Shown in pieces: positions 1-11,299 of a DNA stretch of 64,000 nucleotides. Every line of letters begins with the position of its first letter. Within the stretch, counting starts at the first letter, position 1. The notes under the pieces were generated by a model. That model was not told the origin of the DNA. It made no database searches and saw only the letters and a program-made list of their open reading frames with translations. A program made the position numbers and the translations under genes. Source of the stretch: Astropecten irregularis (Eukaryota; Echinodermata; Asteroidea; Paxillosida; Astropectinidae); NCBI GenBank assembly GCA_963971285.1, contig OZ020259.1, forward strand, positions 7,440,001 to 7,504,000, read 5' to 3'.

Positions 1-1156
1 ATTTCCTACAAAAATCGGCATTTAAAATCCGTGTCCTCGCGTAACATTCATTCAACTTTGTTCCATCGTGACATCTGACATTCCTTAGTCACGGGCGGAA
101 TAATTCATTGTAATCAAGATTTGCTCTCTATATGTGTTCATCAATTTTGACTTTTCACTTTATACACTCAAGTTGAAGTCGTAGTCACACATTGGTGATA
201 TAGTCCAGACCCGCACTGCACATTAGAGACTAGAAAGGCCAAGTCAAACTTCTGACATGTTGACTTGCATATATTCAAGTTGTTTTTTGTGAATTCTGCT
301 CAGATTATTTCCATGGTGTATATGTGGTAAAATAGTATCGAGAAAAAAATATATATATAAAATGGAAAAAAAAAATTGAAAGGGCACAAATTGTGTACAA
401 TTCAGCATCAGTGGTACAATTTGAACATCAATAAGCATCTTGCAGTATCGCATACAAGTAACATGTTGTGTGGTAAAAGTGTATTCGTGCAATCCATTTT
501 ATTCAAATAGTTTCTTTGTGAATTTCAAGCCACTTTCATTGTCAATGATATTTAATCTGTAGATGGCCTGTTTTGCATCAGACGTTTATAATTTTGGGAC
601 AATTTTAGTTGTGAAACTTTTGTGCACTGTGCTTAGATTAATTGAATAGATATGCCTACAAAAAATAAGAAGAAAAAAGAATCAAAAAGAAATAATAAAT
701 ATAAAAGAAAATTCATTTCCATCAATGTATACAAATTTTTAAAAGAGCAAAAATCGTTTACATTTTGACACAATTTTCAATATTAATAAGCATCGGTAGA
801 CAGAAAAGTAACTTTTTATATGTGTTATATTATTTTCGGATTTTAGTGTGAATTTCAAACCAATTTCATTGTAAAATAACATTTGTAGATAGCCTGGTTT
901 GCATAAGACGTGTATAATTTACAACCAGAGCCAAAAGAGCTGTTTGTTGTGCCACCTTTTTGAATTGTGAATAGATTAACCAAATCGTGAGCCATACTAT
1001 ACGTGCTCTGGCTGAATGTATAAAAACCAAACCAACAAACAAAACCGGGTCAAACAAAACTAAATTAAATCCAACTCAAATTTGAACAGAGCACAAATCG
1101 TGTTCAATTAAGCACAATTTTCAGTATAAATTATTCAACACAATTAGTATAGCAAA
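1..1156. repeat. Intergenic spacer module, copy 1 (first part)
   Basis: AT-rich non-coding DNA. It recurs at about 13.92-15.04, 26.2-27.4, 42.8-43.95 and 49.0-49.9 kb with the same succession of landmarks: the CGTGACATCTGACAT / CACGGGCGGAATAATTCAT block, a poly-A/T stretch, then repeated GCCTGTTTTGCAT-type phrases. The short reading frames inside differ between copies and look accidental. I see no gene here. Its value is as an alignment reference for insertions in the other copies. Confidence 0.75.
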
Positions 1157-2135
1157 CTAGAGATTCTATGCCTGTCTGCAACAGAGCATAGAGCTTTTCC
1201 GCTCCATGTTTTAAAAATCAATTTATGAATTCATGCAACATTAGATTTACATATATGTATGTGTCACAAAGAAAGACCTTGCCTAACATTGATATTTAAT
1301 TGGTAAAAGAATCATGATCCTAGCTCTTACCACTTTTAAATGAGGAGATACTTCCTGTTTGACCGGAAGTAGAGGTCACAGAGGTCAAACAATATATCAC
1401 AAAGATAAGACCTTGCCTAACATTGATATTTGGTGAAAGAATCATGATCCTAGCTCTTACCACTTTTAAATGAGGAGCTACTTCCTGTTTGACCGGAAGT
1501 AGAGGTCACAGAGGTCAAACAATGTGTCACAAAGAAAGACCTTGCCTAACATTGATATTTGGTGAAAGAATCATGATCGTAGCTCTTACCAATTTTAAAT
1601 GAGGAGCTACCTCCTGTTTGACCGGAAGTAGAGGTCACAGAGGTCAAACAATGTTTCACAAAGAAAGACCTAGCCTAACATTGATATTTGGTGAAAGAAT
1701 CATGATCCTAGCTCTTACCACTTTTAAATGAGAAGCTACTTCCTGTTTGACCGGAAGTAGAGGTCACAGAGGTCAAGCAATGTGTCACAAAGAAAGACCT
1801 AGCCTTAAATTGATATTTGGTGAAAGAATGAACTTAATATCTCAAACGGTTGATTTTTTGTTGATTTTTAAAGATTTTTATTATTAAATTCATATAGATT
1901 GTCACATGACACCTGATGACGTCATCATGACGTAATTCACGCGGGCACATCTATGCTGTATGTACTATGCCTATACAAACTTTGAACTATGTCTAACAAA
2001 GTTAAATGACAAAAGTGGCGCAGAGAATAAAACGTGTGCAAAGTCTATGGGCTGTGGGAAAAAAAAAGAAGAAGAAGAAGAAAGAAAAAAAATCTTAACA
2101 AACAGTATAGCTTTTCCGCAACTATGCGGAAAAGC
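1157..2135 (-). mobile_element. Non-autonomous Helentron-like (HINE/pearl-type) element 1
   Basis: A ~980-bp insertion; the paralogous spacer at ~15048 lacks it (AGCAAAAAATATCT there). Read on the - strand it begins with a perfect 11-bp-stem palindrome (GCTTTTCCGCA...TGCGGAAAAGC, plus-strand 2110-2135). It carries a purine-rich microsatellite (~2060-2095) and 4-5 tandem ~129-bp units. It then has the inverted complement of its start (GCTTTTCCGC on the plus strand at ~1192), a hairpin (CTATGC 1166-1171 with GCATAG 1186-1191), 5 nt, and terminal CTAG at 1157-1160. It lies between A residues (T|T on the element strand). Sub-terminal inverted repeats, a 3' hairpin plus CTAG, T|T insertion and internal tandem repeats are the known hallmarks of Helentron-derived non-autonomous elements. 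No Rep/helicase gene is present. Confidence 0.8.
1261..1828. repeat. Tandem repeat, ~129-bp unit, about 4.4 copies
   Basis: Units start with GTGTCACAAAGAAAGACCT or a variant at about 1261, 1394, 1524, 1653 and 1782, giving spacings of 133, 130, 129 and 129 bp. Each unit holds the imperfect inverted repeat ACTTCC...GGAAGT followed by AGAGGTCACAGAGGTCAA. It is the internal repeat core of the Helentron-like element at 1157-2135, and the same unit recurs at 44680-45372. Confidence 0.9.
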
Positions 2136-3897
2136 TAAAAATATCTTTCTGTCTGGTTAAAACTGTAATCGTGCGATAAATTTTATTCGAATTTTAGTGT
2201 GAATTTCAAACTGTTTTCATTGTAAATGACATTTTATCTGTAGATAGCCTGTTTTGCATGAGACGTGTATAATTTAGAACTCGGGCTAATTCCATACAGC
2301 TGCTTAGCGGTAAGCGATTCTTCTCTGCTTACTGTAGCAGAAACATTTACTCAAACTTGATTTTTTTAGAAGTATGTTTACACTCGCCTGGTGATTTTCA
2401 TTTAAACAATCGGTGTAGAAGGATTAAGTGTCATTTTTCTGTGCTGAATATTAAGCAGCCACATGAAAATTAATATAAACATCGATGAACCGCACAATCA
2501 TTATTATTTTGCATAAGCAGCTCTATGCAATCCGTCCCCATAATTATTAGGGCAAGAGTTTAAAAACAAACATATCAAAACAAAATTCTGGAGCGATCGA
2601 ATTTAGACAGAAACTGACAAAAAGGAAATAATTACGATCTCAATTGTTGCAGTCTTGAATAGTTTTTGTCAAATTGATCAATATGTCGTCGATTGATTTT
2701 CCTATAACATTAGATTAATACATCTAAAGACAATCACTCACAGAAAATTTGTCATATTCACCTGTACGTGCTAAATACAATGAATAATAAAAGTTAAAGT
2801 GTATTAGTTCAGTGAAATAATTTACATGTGTCATGCATTGTCATTTCAGTAATTTGCCTGTATTTAGTCATAAGCTTCACAGTGGATCGGTCTGTTGCCA
2901 ATACAGTCAGTCCGGAGTGCGCGTGAAACCTGCTCGGTTTATTCGGTACGTATGCATAGTTTGTGCAGCAGTACGCGCAACTTGAATATAGATGACTCTG
3001 ACTTTGACGCGAATTTCACTGATTATTCTTATTTCAGCGGGGTTTCCGTGTTAAAATAATGACTTTTTGTAGTGAACAGATACATATTTGATACTGTAAA
3101 GGGGTCATTTAGAGATATTCGAGTTCTTCGTTGAATGCAATGAATGTACGCCTCAAAACAACGATAATATGCGTGACAAAACCCGTCAAAATACTACTTT
3201 TTTCAATGGTACCATAGCAGGATTTCACATAAAACTGAGAGAGCATCTATCATTCTTCCGAATTCTGCCCATTTTCCTTCACTTCATAATTTACCTGGGT
3301 CAGGGTTCAGTTATTTCTCAGCCCATCTCCGTAAACATCGTATAACGGTTCTGCCGCCATGTTCAGAATAAGTTTTCTGCTTGCTGATTGGTCAATGCTT
3401 ATACTTCTAGGATCCCCGGATGTATATGTAAACAAACCGACTGAGAGTCGGGCAAAACGTGCAACTAAACTGCCTTTATAAGGGTATATCATTTGTTTGG
3501 TGTAAAAACAATTCAAGAATTGTCCCATTCTATTTTGGTATTTCAGCCTCTATAACTGGACACATTCATCAATTGTCTCTAAATTTCATGCATTGTATTG
3601 TCATGATTTTATTCCTGGCATAATTCAGAATGGACTATAAATAATATTTTATTAAAAAAATACCTGCCATCTTACCAACTTCATCATGAAATAACACGCT
3701 TTTTCAAAGTTTTTAAATTATTATGCGAAAACAAAAACTTTAAAACTCAATTGAAATATTTGATTAACACTACAAACTGCGCTTTTCTCATTTCCAACAG
3801 AAATCGACATTTAAAATCAGTATCCCCGCGTAACATTCATTCAACTTTGTTCCATCGTGACATCTGACATGCCTTAGTCACGGGCGGAATAATTCAT
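2136..3897. repeat. Intergenic spacer module, copy 1 (second part)
   Basis: Non-coding. 2136-2712 matches 15049-15612, and 2713-3897 matches 22447-23640; the Ngaro element splits those two pieces in the other copy. More copies lie at 27.4-28.1, 43.98-46.8 and 49.9-51.24 kb. The junction near 2712 is therefore the unoccupied counterpart of the Ngaro insertion site. No gene seen. Confidence 0.75.
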
Positions 3898-4229
3898 ACA
3901 CGGGTTAACACTTCGAAAAAAGCGCATGCGTGATAGTGCCTCGTTTTGAAGTCGCAATCAAAACCGCCGAAGTGTAAACATCATGAAATAACACGCTTTT
4001 TCACCGTTTTTAAATTATTATGCGAAAACAAAAACTTTAAAACTCAATTGAAATATTTGATGAACACTACAAACTGCGCTTTCCTCATTTCCAACAGAAA
4101 TCGTGTAAACCCGTGTATTGTCTTCGAAAATGGACGGGTTTACACTTCGAAAAGTGCGCATGCGTGGAAGTGCCCCTTTTTGAAGTTGCGATAAAAATGT
4201 AAGATGGTCGCCATGGTGTAAACCCGCTT
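3898..4229. mobile_element. MITE with ACACGGGTTTACAC inverted ends, copy 1 (expanded)
   Basis: The ends read ACACGGGTTAACAC (left) and GTGTAAACCCGCTT (right), inverted repeats of each other with small changes. In spacers lacking the element the site reads AATTCATTGTAATC; here the flanks are ..TTCAT and ATTGTAATC, suggesting a 2-bp AT duplication. The interior contains further inverted blocks (ACACTTCGAAAA / CGAAGTGTAAAC) and the GCGCATGCGTG palindrome. Unlike the ~200-bp copies at 23641 and 57514, this one carries ~125 bp of adjacent host sequence in its middle (about 3980-4102). Confidence 0.7.
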
Positions 4230-5270
4230 ATTGTAATCAAGCTTCGCTCTCTATGTGTTCATCCATTTTTACTTTTCACTTTATACCCTCAAGTTGAAGT
4301 TGTAGTCACACATTTCTGATATAGCGCAGACCCGTACTGTACCTGTATTACAGACTAGAAAGGCCAAGTCAAACATCTGACATGTTGACTTGCAGAAAGT
4401 CAAGTTAAAATTTGAATTCTGCTCAGATCATTAATAATATTTAATGGTGAACCATGCAAAAAATCAATCTCAAAACTGTTTTTTATTGTGGTCCAACAAG
4501 CTTAAAAATTGACATTCAGCTTTCAATCCTTGTGTTAAAAACGGCTTTGGTCCCCACACCATTAGGCAGTGGCTTAATTACCTCTTTCAGTGTTAACTTT
4601 CTATATTTAATTGCCTGTTGCAAAGAGCTAAACTCAAAAAGGCAGTCATCCGTCCTTGGTTAAAATTATACGCAGACATAATGGTGTTTTGATAGGATGG
4701 TTTCTATTTCTTCGACTGGGTATAGAGCAGTCAACGCAGTCTCTTTGTCATTCCCTAATTCCCCTTCTCTCTCCTAATGTCTTTGGTATTAATTTACAAA
4801 ACGCTCCCAACATTCATGGCACCAGACAGTCAAGGATCGTAGGCAATTAACTATCCTCCTAGCGGGAAGTTACCGTGGTTCTTGCGTAATACACTGCCAA
4901 GGTGAGGCCTTTGTTGGGAGGTTTTAATGGAAACCGTGCAATTGTTTTCTGATGGAACGTGGGCTTATGCAGATTCCATATCACGTCACTCTCTCCGTCT
5001 GTCTCGCTGGTCATTTCAGTGCATGAACTTTGAAGCGTGTGTCTGTATTGGTTTGGTGTCTGCTTCGTGGTTGTATGAATCTAGCCAGTTTATACCAACT
5101 TATTCTAAGCAGGATTTGTTTTACAATTTCAACCTTACTGTGTACATCAGACTTCAGTAGTTTATAAAACAAACTTGGATCATTATTAAGTACGCTTGGT
5201 CATTTCTGAGGAGAAATTGTGAAATTATTCCTTCTCGACGTTTGGACAATAACGTGCAGTTGCTGTCATC
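4230..5270. other. 5' flanking region of lectin L1
   Basis: Conserved upstream module also found before L5 (23.84-24.9 kb), L9 (46.8-47.88 kb) and L10 (58.69-59.5 kb). It holds the phrase AATGGTGAACCATGCAAA at ~4443 and the block GGAGGAAATTG-like GAGGAGAAATTGTGAAATTATTCC just before the ATG. A TATAAAA sequence sits at 5163-5169, 102-108 bp ahead of the L1 ATG; L10 has TATGAAA in its place. Short frames here (up to 77 codons) are not conserved as proteins between copies. No separate gene is supported. Confidence 0.6.
5163..5169 (+). promoter_or_regulatory. Possible TATA box of L1
   Basis: TATAAAA, about 100 bp upstream of the L1 start codon, in the conserved 5' module. The otherwise very similar L10 promoter has TATGAAA. 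Placement is reasonable for a TATA box, but nothing else here fixes a transcription start. Confidence 0.3.
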
Positions 5271-5756
5271 ATGTTCGCTGCGATTGTTGTCATATTTGCT
5301 GTTTTATCAAATGCTCCTCAAGTGTCTACAAAGTGAAGACGTCTGCTCCATGGGCCACGCTGCCCTCCGGAGTGGCATCACTGGGGAACTTCTTGTTATT
5401 TGGTTACTCAAACCAGCTTTACCTGGTCGAGTGCTAGATCCGAGTGCGCCAAGTTGGGTGGAATTCTGGCCGTGCCAAGCTCCCTGGAAGAGAATGATTT
5501 CATCGCGCACGATTTGATTCCGGACGGGAAGAGAGCTTGGATCGACTGCAACGATCAGGAGACCGAGGGAACCTGGTTGTGCGAGGAGGGAGGAGTGGAG
5601 GTCAGCTACAGAAATTGGACACCCGGGCAACCTGATGACTCTAATGGAGAAGATTGTGGTATGATTCTTGAAGATACTCATTGGAATGACGCGCCTTGCG
5701 GGCTGTCTCGTCGCGCAGTGTGCAAGCAGTCTACTTACTCACACCGAGACCTGTAA
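5271..5756 (+). pseudogene. C-type lectin L1, nonsense at codon 22
   Basis: Same length and layout as the intact L10 (161 codons plus stop): ATG at 5271, hydrophobic signal peptide MFAAIVV..., C-type lectin domain, end SHRDL and TAA at 5754-5756. Codon 22, which is TGT (Cys, first residue of the CRRLL motif) in all comparable copies, is TGA at 5334-5336. This stops translation just after the signal peptide. The rest of the domain is undamaged: ECAKLGG, WIDCND, the galactose-type QPD, WND and the closing cysteines. This looks like a very recent inactivation or a polymorphic null allele. It was most likely a secreted Ca-dependent carbohydrate-binding protein like its paralogues. Confidence 0.85.
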
Positions 5757-8700
5757 TTCGGAACACAATTCAGAATGTGTGTTGGATCTGGCTGCCTTTC
5801 CCCATGCACCGCCCTCACACAATCATATACATCTCAATTTCTATATCAACAATCCCAGTGTTTCTTCAGATAGTAACATTAATGACGATGTGCACGCTGG
5901 AGACACAGTGACATAGGTTTACGATAACTGTTAATCAGAACATCCAGTCCCGAACGTCAAGCGCAAACCACCGGTACTCTCAGAATTACAGCTTTCCGTA
6001 AAAAGAGTTGTGTTTCCACCAGCTACATCGTATTGAAGGATATCCTCCTCACATCGGACGGATGGAACTGTTTTCATTGCGTAAAATCGACTGAACGGCG
6101 GGACATTTCTTTCAGTAGCGGAAACATGACAATGTATGTGATCATTTTACGAACACACTGTGCATGTGGACCGTTTGAGCTCTGCGTCTGAGCTCAAAAT
6201 TGATCTTGATTGTGCTGGAAGTTCTGTTTGTTTGTAACGATGGCAGGATGAAGACTATAGTGCACTCATGGCGAGCATTAAATTAATCTGATCAATCTGA
6301 TCGATTTTACCCGTTTGATCGTAATGACACATTAATTGTCGACAAATTTCATTCACTGTCTTGTCGTGATTTCTTTCTTTTGCATAATCGAGAATAGACT
6401 ATGAGGAATAATCTTTAAAAAAATTCATAATGAAATAACACATGTTTCCCCGTTTTTAAATTACTTTGCGAAAACAAAATCTATAAAATTGAAATCAAAA
6501 ATTTGATCAACACTTCAAACTGCACTTCTCTCATTTCCTACAAAAATCGACATTTAAAATCAGTGCCCCGTGTAACATTCATTCAACTTTGTTCCATCGT
6601 GACATCTGACATGCCTTAGTCACGGGCGGAATAATTCATTTTAATCAAGCTTTGCTCTCTATGTGTTCATCCATTTTACTTTTCACTTTATACTCTTAAG
6701 TTGAAGTCTTAGTCACACATTGCTGTTATAGCCCAGACCCGCACTGTACCTGTTATTAGAGACTAGAAAGGCCATGTCCAACATCTGAAATGTTGACTTG
6801 CAGAAATTCAAGTTGTTTTGTGAATTCCGGTCAGATTATTCATAATATTTAATGGTGAACCATGCATGCAAAAATTCAACCTTAAAACTGTATTTTATTG
6901 GGCTTGAATAAGATTGAAAATTGTTATTCAGCTTTCAGTCCTTGTGTTAAAAACTACTTAGGTCCCCACACCGTTAGCTAGGGGCTTAGCTCTCACATAC
7001 CATCCTTGGTATTTTTTAAGTCTTTTCTCTCTTATTTTTGATTTTTAACTGAGATCAAAAATATTTTTGTCACTGTTTTTAAAAAAACCTTTTCTGGATA
7101 ATTGCAGCATTTCAGGCAGAACAATTTTAGAGGTATGTTTCTATACCATCGCAATCTTTATACCCTGCAAATTATAGGTAAATCTGTGAAGATTGCTGTT
7201 CCGGTATGCTACCAAAGTATGATACTACCTTTAAACGAGTGGACTGTTCGGTTCTCAATACCCAAACTGTCTCCTATGATAATTTGTGCTTAATTTACAA
7301 AACGCTGTCATATTCCTCTATCAAGTCTATCCTCCTGGTAGTGGCTTACCGTGGAACATGGTTTGTGTATAATACGCTGCATGGATTATGCTTTCTTCTT
7401 CGACTGGTTTCGGCAATTGGTTCCCATGCAATCCCTAGACTGTCTCCCCTTTACTTAATTTACAAAACGATCTCATTTTTTCATATCAAAAACAGTCCTT
7501 CTAGCAGTGGCTTGCCGTGGTTTGTATATTTATAATACGCTGCACGAATGGCCGTTTGCCTGGTTCCCATAAGTATTAAAAACACGAATTTGTTTCCTTG
7601 GCAAAAGATACGTGGGCTGCCAGTGAACAAAATCTTCCAATTCTTGTCAATGGGAGACTTTCGAGATGTTGGCGGCAGCAGACTAGAATTTTTTTTTTGC
7701 TAGCTCTGAGCATGTGCTTCCGCTATCAAGTTGAAGACCCAGCAATTCAAAGTCTGGACTTGGAGCGAGAGGCTGTGTAATGTCTTCATTTCAGCAACCT
7801 AAATTTCTAATTGGAACTGTGGACATAAGAAGTATTTCACCGTATGTACTACCAGAACTGAACCTCCATAACTGGTACATATTTCGGAGCACCATGTTCA
7901 ACACTTCACTGATACACTGCACATTTTGAGACAAAGCCCCTGGATCTTTACGGAACAACATTTTTATTCAATTAAGTTTCGTTTCATTACGCGCTGCACG
8001 GTCAACCATTAAAGGCATAATGTACGATTGGCAAAGGTGAAAGAACATCTGCAGACCTTAAGTTAATAATTTAATTGATTTGTCATGGAATAAAAAAGGA
8101 ACCTGTGAAATGTTCAGCTTGTGTCATCATCGGAAACTATTATAGAAAACAGTGAAAACACTCACGGTATTTTCACATGATCTAGGAGCTTTGATCTACT
8201 GTCTTCGGTCTTTGTTTGACTTATTTCTGGATAAATACACCATTTAATTTGGAAATATTTTAACGGTATGTTTCTACCGGCACCACCTTCATATCCCGTA
8301 AGTTATACGTACAACTGTGAAAATGTCTGTTTGGGTATGCTACCAATCCTGTACTGTACCCATAAGTGCACCGCCTCCTAACATGATCAGGCAGGACATA
8401 ATTATTCCGGCAGAGGAAACACAAAGTGCTTACTTTGTTTGTCCACTTCCATCATTACAGACTAAACTGTCTGCGTGACCCGCGTCACTTATAGGACAAT
8501 CCTTCTTAGGGAGACATAAGTAGCTTGAGGAAACACTTGAGTGCCTCCCTGGTGTTGGAACATCTGCCTTTTCGACAAAGATTTCCCGTTGCGAGACTAA
8601 TATCATCATCTCAGTGCTTTCCTGGACCCAAATAACGTGTTTCTTAAGATTCGTTTGAGGTTTTCAAAGGACAAGACTGGGAAACTACAGGATTGAAAAT

Positions 8701-9255
8701 CGACGTATTTCATGCATCTATAGGAATGACATCCTTAAGGGACATGTATAAAGAAATTGTCGTCAATATGAGTATTACATGAAATCCTTGGAAGGAGAGG
8801 GCATTCAAAATTGGCTTCAGTTTTTGGCTGCTAGCAACCGCTATACTCTGCTACAGTCATGGACAACATGTTTTCGATAATTGTTTCTTAACATCCGTAG
8901 TTACTCCCAGGGGCACGTATAATTGAGAGCGCGGAAGACACAGTTGCCGCCGAAGACATTGCACCAAAAGGCAAATAGTCATGCACCGCTACCCACAGAG
9001 TTTCGATAATTGTTTCTTAACATCCTAAGACACGTCGTATGACAGTAGCAAAAGGCAAACACTTCTTGCCTCTCATCATTTCAAGGTGTGAGAGACTGCT
9101 TCGTGCATCCGTCTCACTGAAGTCTGGCCACCTTCAACCTGACTTTGATCATCTGATGACCATCAATGCCTGAAAAGTGAGGAAGGTCATTCCACGTTTA
9201 CAGGTACAATATTCCCCGTCATCCGAACAGTTTACGAGCGTAGTTACTCTTGATC
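5757..9255. other. Spacer between L1 and L2
   Basis: 5757-7990 is a near copy of 60012-62275. It holds a repeated GAGCTC...GAGCTC hairpin near 6176, a spacer-type block (6420-6800), and a degraded copy of the 183-bp downstream open block (starting ~7795). 8000-9255 is a second module, repeated before L3 (10.2-11.3 kb) and around 36.2-37.2, 38.7-40.3 and 41.8-42.7 kb. It includes several copies of CGATAATTGTTTCTTAACATCC. Apart from that degraded block I see no coding sequence. Confidence 0.65.
7795..7976 (+). pseudogene. Degraded copy of the 183-bp downstream open block
   Basis: Begins CAACCT after TTCATTTCAG, as in the five open copies (35874, 38363, 41464, 62072, 63648). A one-base loss in the ATGTTCAACACTTC segment shifts the frame so that it closes early. 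The paralogous copy at 62072 is open. Function unknown; see those entries. Confidence 0.5.
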
Positions 9256-9756
9256 ATGTTGTCTGCAGCTGTTATCATATTTGGTGCTTTGTGTACTTGT
9301 TCTGTCACTCAAGTTTCTGCGAGGTGTAGACGTTTGCTCCGTGGTCCATCCTGTCCTCCGGAGTGGCATCAATGGGGAACTTCTTGCTATTTGGTCACTC
9401 AATCTAAGTTTACCTGGTCGAATGCTAGAGCGGAATGCGCCAAGCTGGGTGGCATTCTGGCCGTGCCAAGCTCCCTGGAAGAGAATGATTTCATCCTGAA
9501 CAATGTGATTCCAGAAGGGAAGAAAGCTTGGATCAACTGCAATGATCAGCAGACAGAGAGAACCTGGGTGTGCGAGGAGGGAGGAGTGGAGGTCAGCTAC
9601 AGAAATTGGCTAGACGGGCGGCCTGATGACGATAGTGTGGATGGAGAAGATTGTGCTGTCATTTCTTCTTTTTCCCGTCAGTGGAATGACAGGTATTGCG
9701 AAATGTCTCTTCGTGCAGTGTGCAAGCAGCCTACTTTCTCTCACCGAGACCAGTAA
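9256..9756 (+). CDS. Secreted C-type lectin L2 (RPD type)
   Basis: 166 residues, single open frame, starting at the ATG of MLSAAVIIF. An N-terminal hydrophobic segment (about residues 1-20) predicts secretion. The C-type lectin domain has the long-form N-terminal pair (CPPEW...SCY, Cys33/Cys44), ECAKLGG (Cys61), an extra pair WINC...WVC, EDC (133) and the closing Cys. The sugar/Ca loop reads GRPDDD (RPD 122-124), where related copies have QPD; WND is at 143-145. QPD-type loops favour galactose in this family, but the Q-to-R change removes a Ca/sugar ligand, so specificity may be altered or lost. Ends SHRDQ. Sister of L3 in a ~2-kb tandem duplication. Confidence 0.85.
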   Translation: MLSAAVIIFGALCTCSVTQVSARCRRLLRGPSCPPEWHQWGTSCYLVTQSKFTWSNARAECAKLGGILAVPSSLEENDFILNNVIPEGKKAWINCNDQQTERTWVCEEGGVEVSYRNWLDGRPDDDSVDGEDCAVISSFSRQWNDRYCEMSLRAVCKQPTFSHRDQ

Positions 9757-11299
9757 TTCGAAACACAAGTCAGAATCGGTGTTGGATCTGGCTGCATTTC
9801 CCCATATACCACACTAGCCGATAAAATATTGTTATGCTCACTGTAGACACAGTGACATAAGTACGACAAAATTACTGTTCACCATTAACTGTGATTCCTG
9901 TCAGGCTGACGACAATCGTGGACAGGACTGTGGCAATATGAACCGAAGATGAGACAGCCGTCTTCACTAGCATGACGGTGAATGCGATGTATATTTTCTT
10001 GCATTCTGCAAGCAGCCCACATTATACTCTCACCAAAGACAGGTAACTTGTGCAAATCTTTGACTGATCAATTCGGGCGATTTCAAAAAGTGCGCCTCCA
10101 AAAGTTTGCAACGCGTTGGCCAATCACAATGCGTCCTACATGGAACTGCTCCAATTTGAAATAACTCCAATCTGAAAAAAAAAAACACCTTGAAAAACAA
10201 AGCATATAATTATCTAGGAGTTGTGATCCCACCCAGATATCAAAACTGTTCTCGGTCGTTGTTTGACTGATTTATGGATGAATGCAGAATTTCAGGCTGA
10301 AATATTTCCAACGGTATCTTTCTACCATCACCGTCTTCATTTCCTGAAAGTTATAGGTAAAGCTGTGAACATTTCAGTATGTTTAATACCGATCCTGCAC
10401 TGTACCTAAAGTGAACGGTCTCCCACCATGGTCAGGCAGGACACACCCCGGCAGAGGGGCACACGAATTGCTACTAATTGTTTGTCCAATTCCATCATTA
10501 GACTAAACTGTCTGCGTGACCTGTGTCAGTTCTATGAAAACCTTTCTTAGTAAGACATAGGTGGCTTGAGGAAACACCGGAGTGGTTCCTCCCTGGTGTT
10601 GGAACATCTACTTTTTCGACAAAGATTTCCCGTTGCGAGACTAATATCATCAGTGCTTTCCTGGACCCAAATAACGTGTTTCTTAAGATTCGTTGGAGGA
10701 TTTCAAAGGAAAAGGCTGGGAATATACAGTATTGAAAATCGACATATTAATTTGTGCATCTACGGCAATGACAGTCTAAAAAGACCATGACGTATCAAGA
10801 AATTGTTATCAATGTGAATATTACACGGAACTCGTATTGTCCAGCAGGACATTCTAATTTGGCTTCAGTTTTTTGGCTGCTAGCAACCGCTATATACTAT
10901 AGCTGCTATAGCCATGCACGACTTTAGCACATGGTGTCGATAATTGTTTCTTAACATCCTAAGACACGTCGTATGACAGTAGCGAAAGGCAAATAGTCAT
11001 GCACCGCTAGCCACAGAGTTTCGATAATTGTTTCTTAACATCCTAAAACACGTCGTATGACAGTAGCAAAAGGCAAACACTTCTTGCCTCTCATCATTTC
11101 AAGGTGTGAGCGACTGCTTGATGCATCCATCTAACTGAAGTCTGGCCACATTCAACCTGACTTGTATTGTATCAATCCTAACTGGATTTTGACCATCTGA
11201 TGACCATCAATGCACAAAAAGTGAAGAAGATCATTCCACGTTTACAGGTACATTATTCCCCGTCATCCGAACAGTTAACGAGCGTAGTTACTCTTGATC
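9757..11299. other. Spacer between L2 and L3
   Basis: A tandem copy (~2 kb period) of the region upstream of L2; the TTTCGATAATTGTTTCTTAACATCC phrase appears repeatedly between 10940 and 11045. Near its start it contains a lectin C-terminal relic (listed separately). No intact gene. Confidence 0.6.
9908..10043 (+). pseudogene. Lectin C-terminal relic
   Basis: Fragments recognisable by comparison with the intact genes: GGACAGGACTGTGGC (G-Q-D-C-G), then TGCAAGCAGCCCACATTATACTCTCACCAAAGACAG, the degraded equivalent of the CKQPxYSHRD ending. Frames are broken between the two pieces. It implies that another gene unit once lay just downstream of L2. Confidence 0.55.

Noticed and set aside
244..492. 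A - strand frame of ~82 codons (MHEYTFTTQHVTC...) repeated at 14208, 26419 and 49053.
   Set aside because: Lies in AT-rich spacer; length changes between copies through indels in poly-A/T tracts, and the composition is Phe/Tyr-rich as expected of reversed AT-rich DNA.
5334..5336. TGA at a Cys position read as selenocysteine in L1.
   Set aside because: Lectins of this kind are not known selenoproteins, the paralogues have ordinary TGT, and no SECIS-like structure was evident; a nonsense mutation is simpler.
5307..5681. Antisense frames of 100-166 codons opposite the lectin genes (also at 12544, 25044, 33941, 37809, 47920, 59562, 63268).
   Set aside because: They recur only because the sense sequence is conserved; they lack any domain, and their starts and lengths vary between copies. 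Shadows of the lectin codons.
6176..6196. GAGCTC...GAGCTC small palindrome repeated in the 3' flank of five lectins as a possible terminator or regulatory hairpin.
   Set aside because: A 6-bp stem copied along with the duplicated flank; no sign of independent conservation of pairing.
7102..7535. Frames around 7.1-7.5 kb with relatives at 35263 and 61470 (CSVLNTQTVSYDNLCLIYKTLSY...).
   Set aside because: Frame is interrupted at different places in the three copies (60 to 126 codons) and no domain is visible; treated as spacer.
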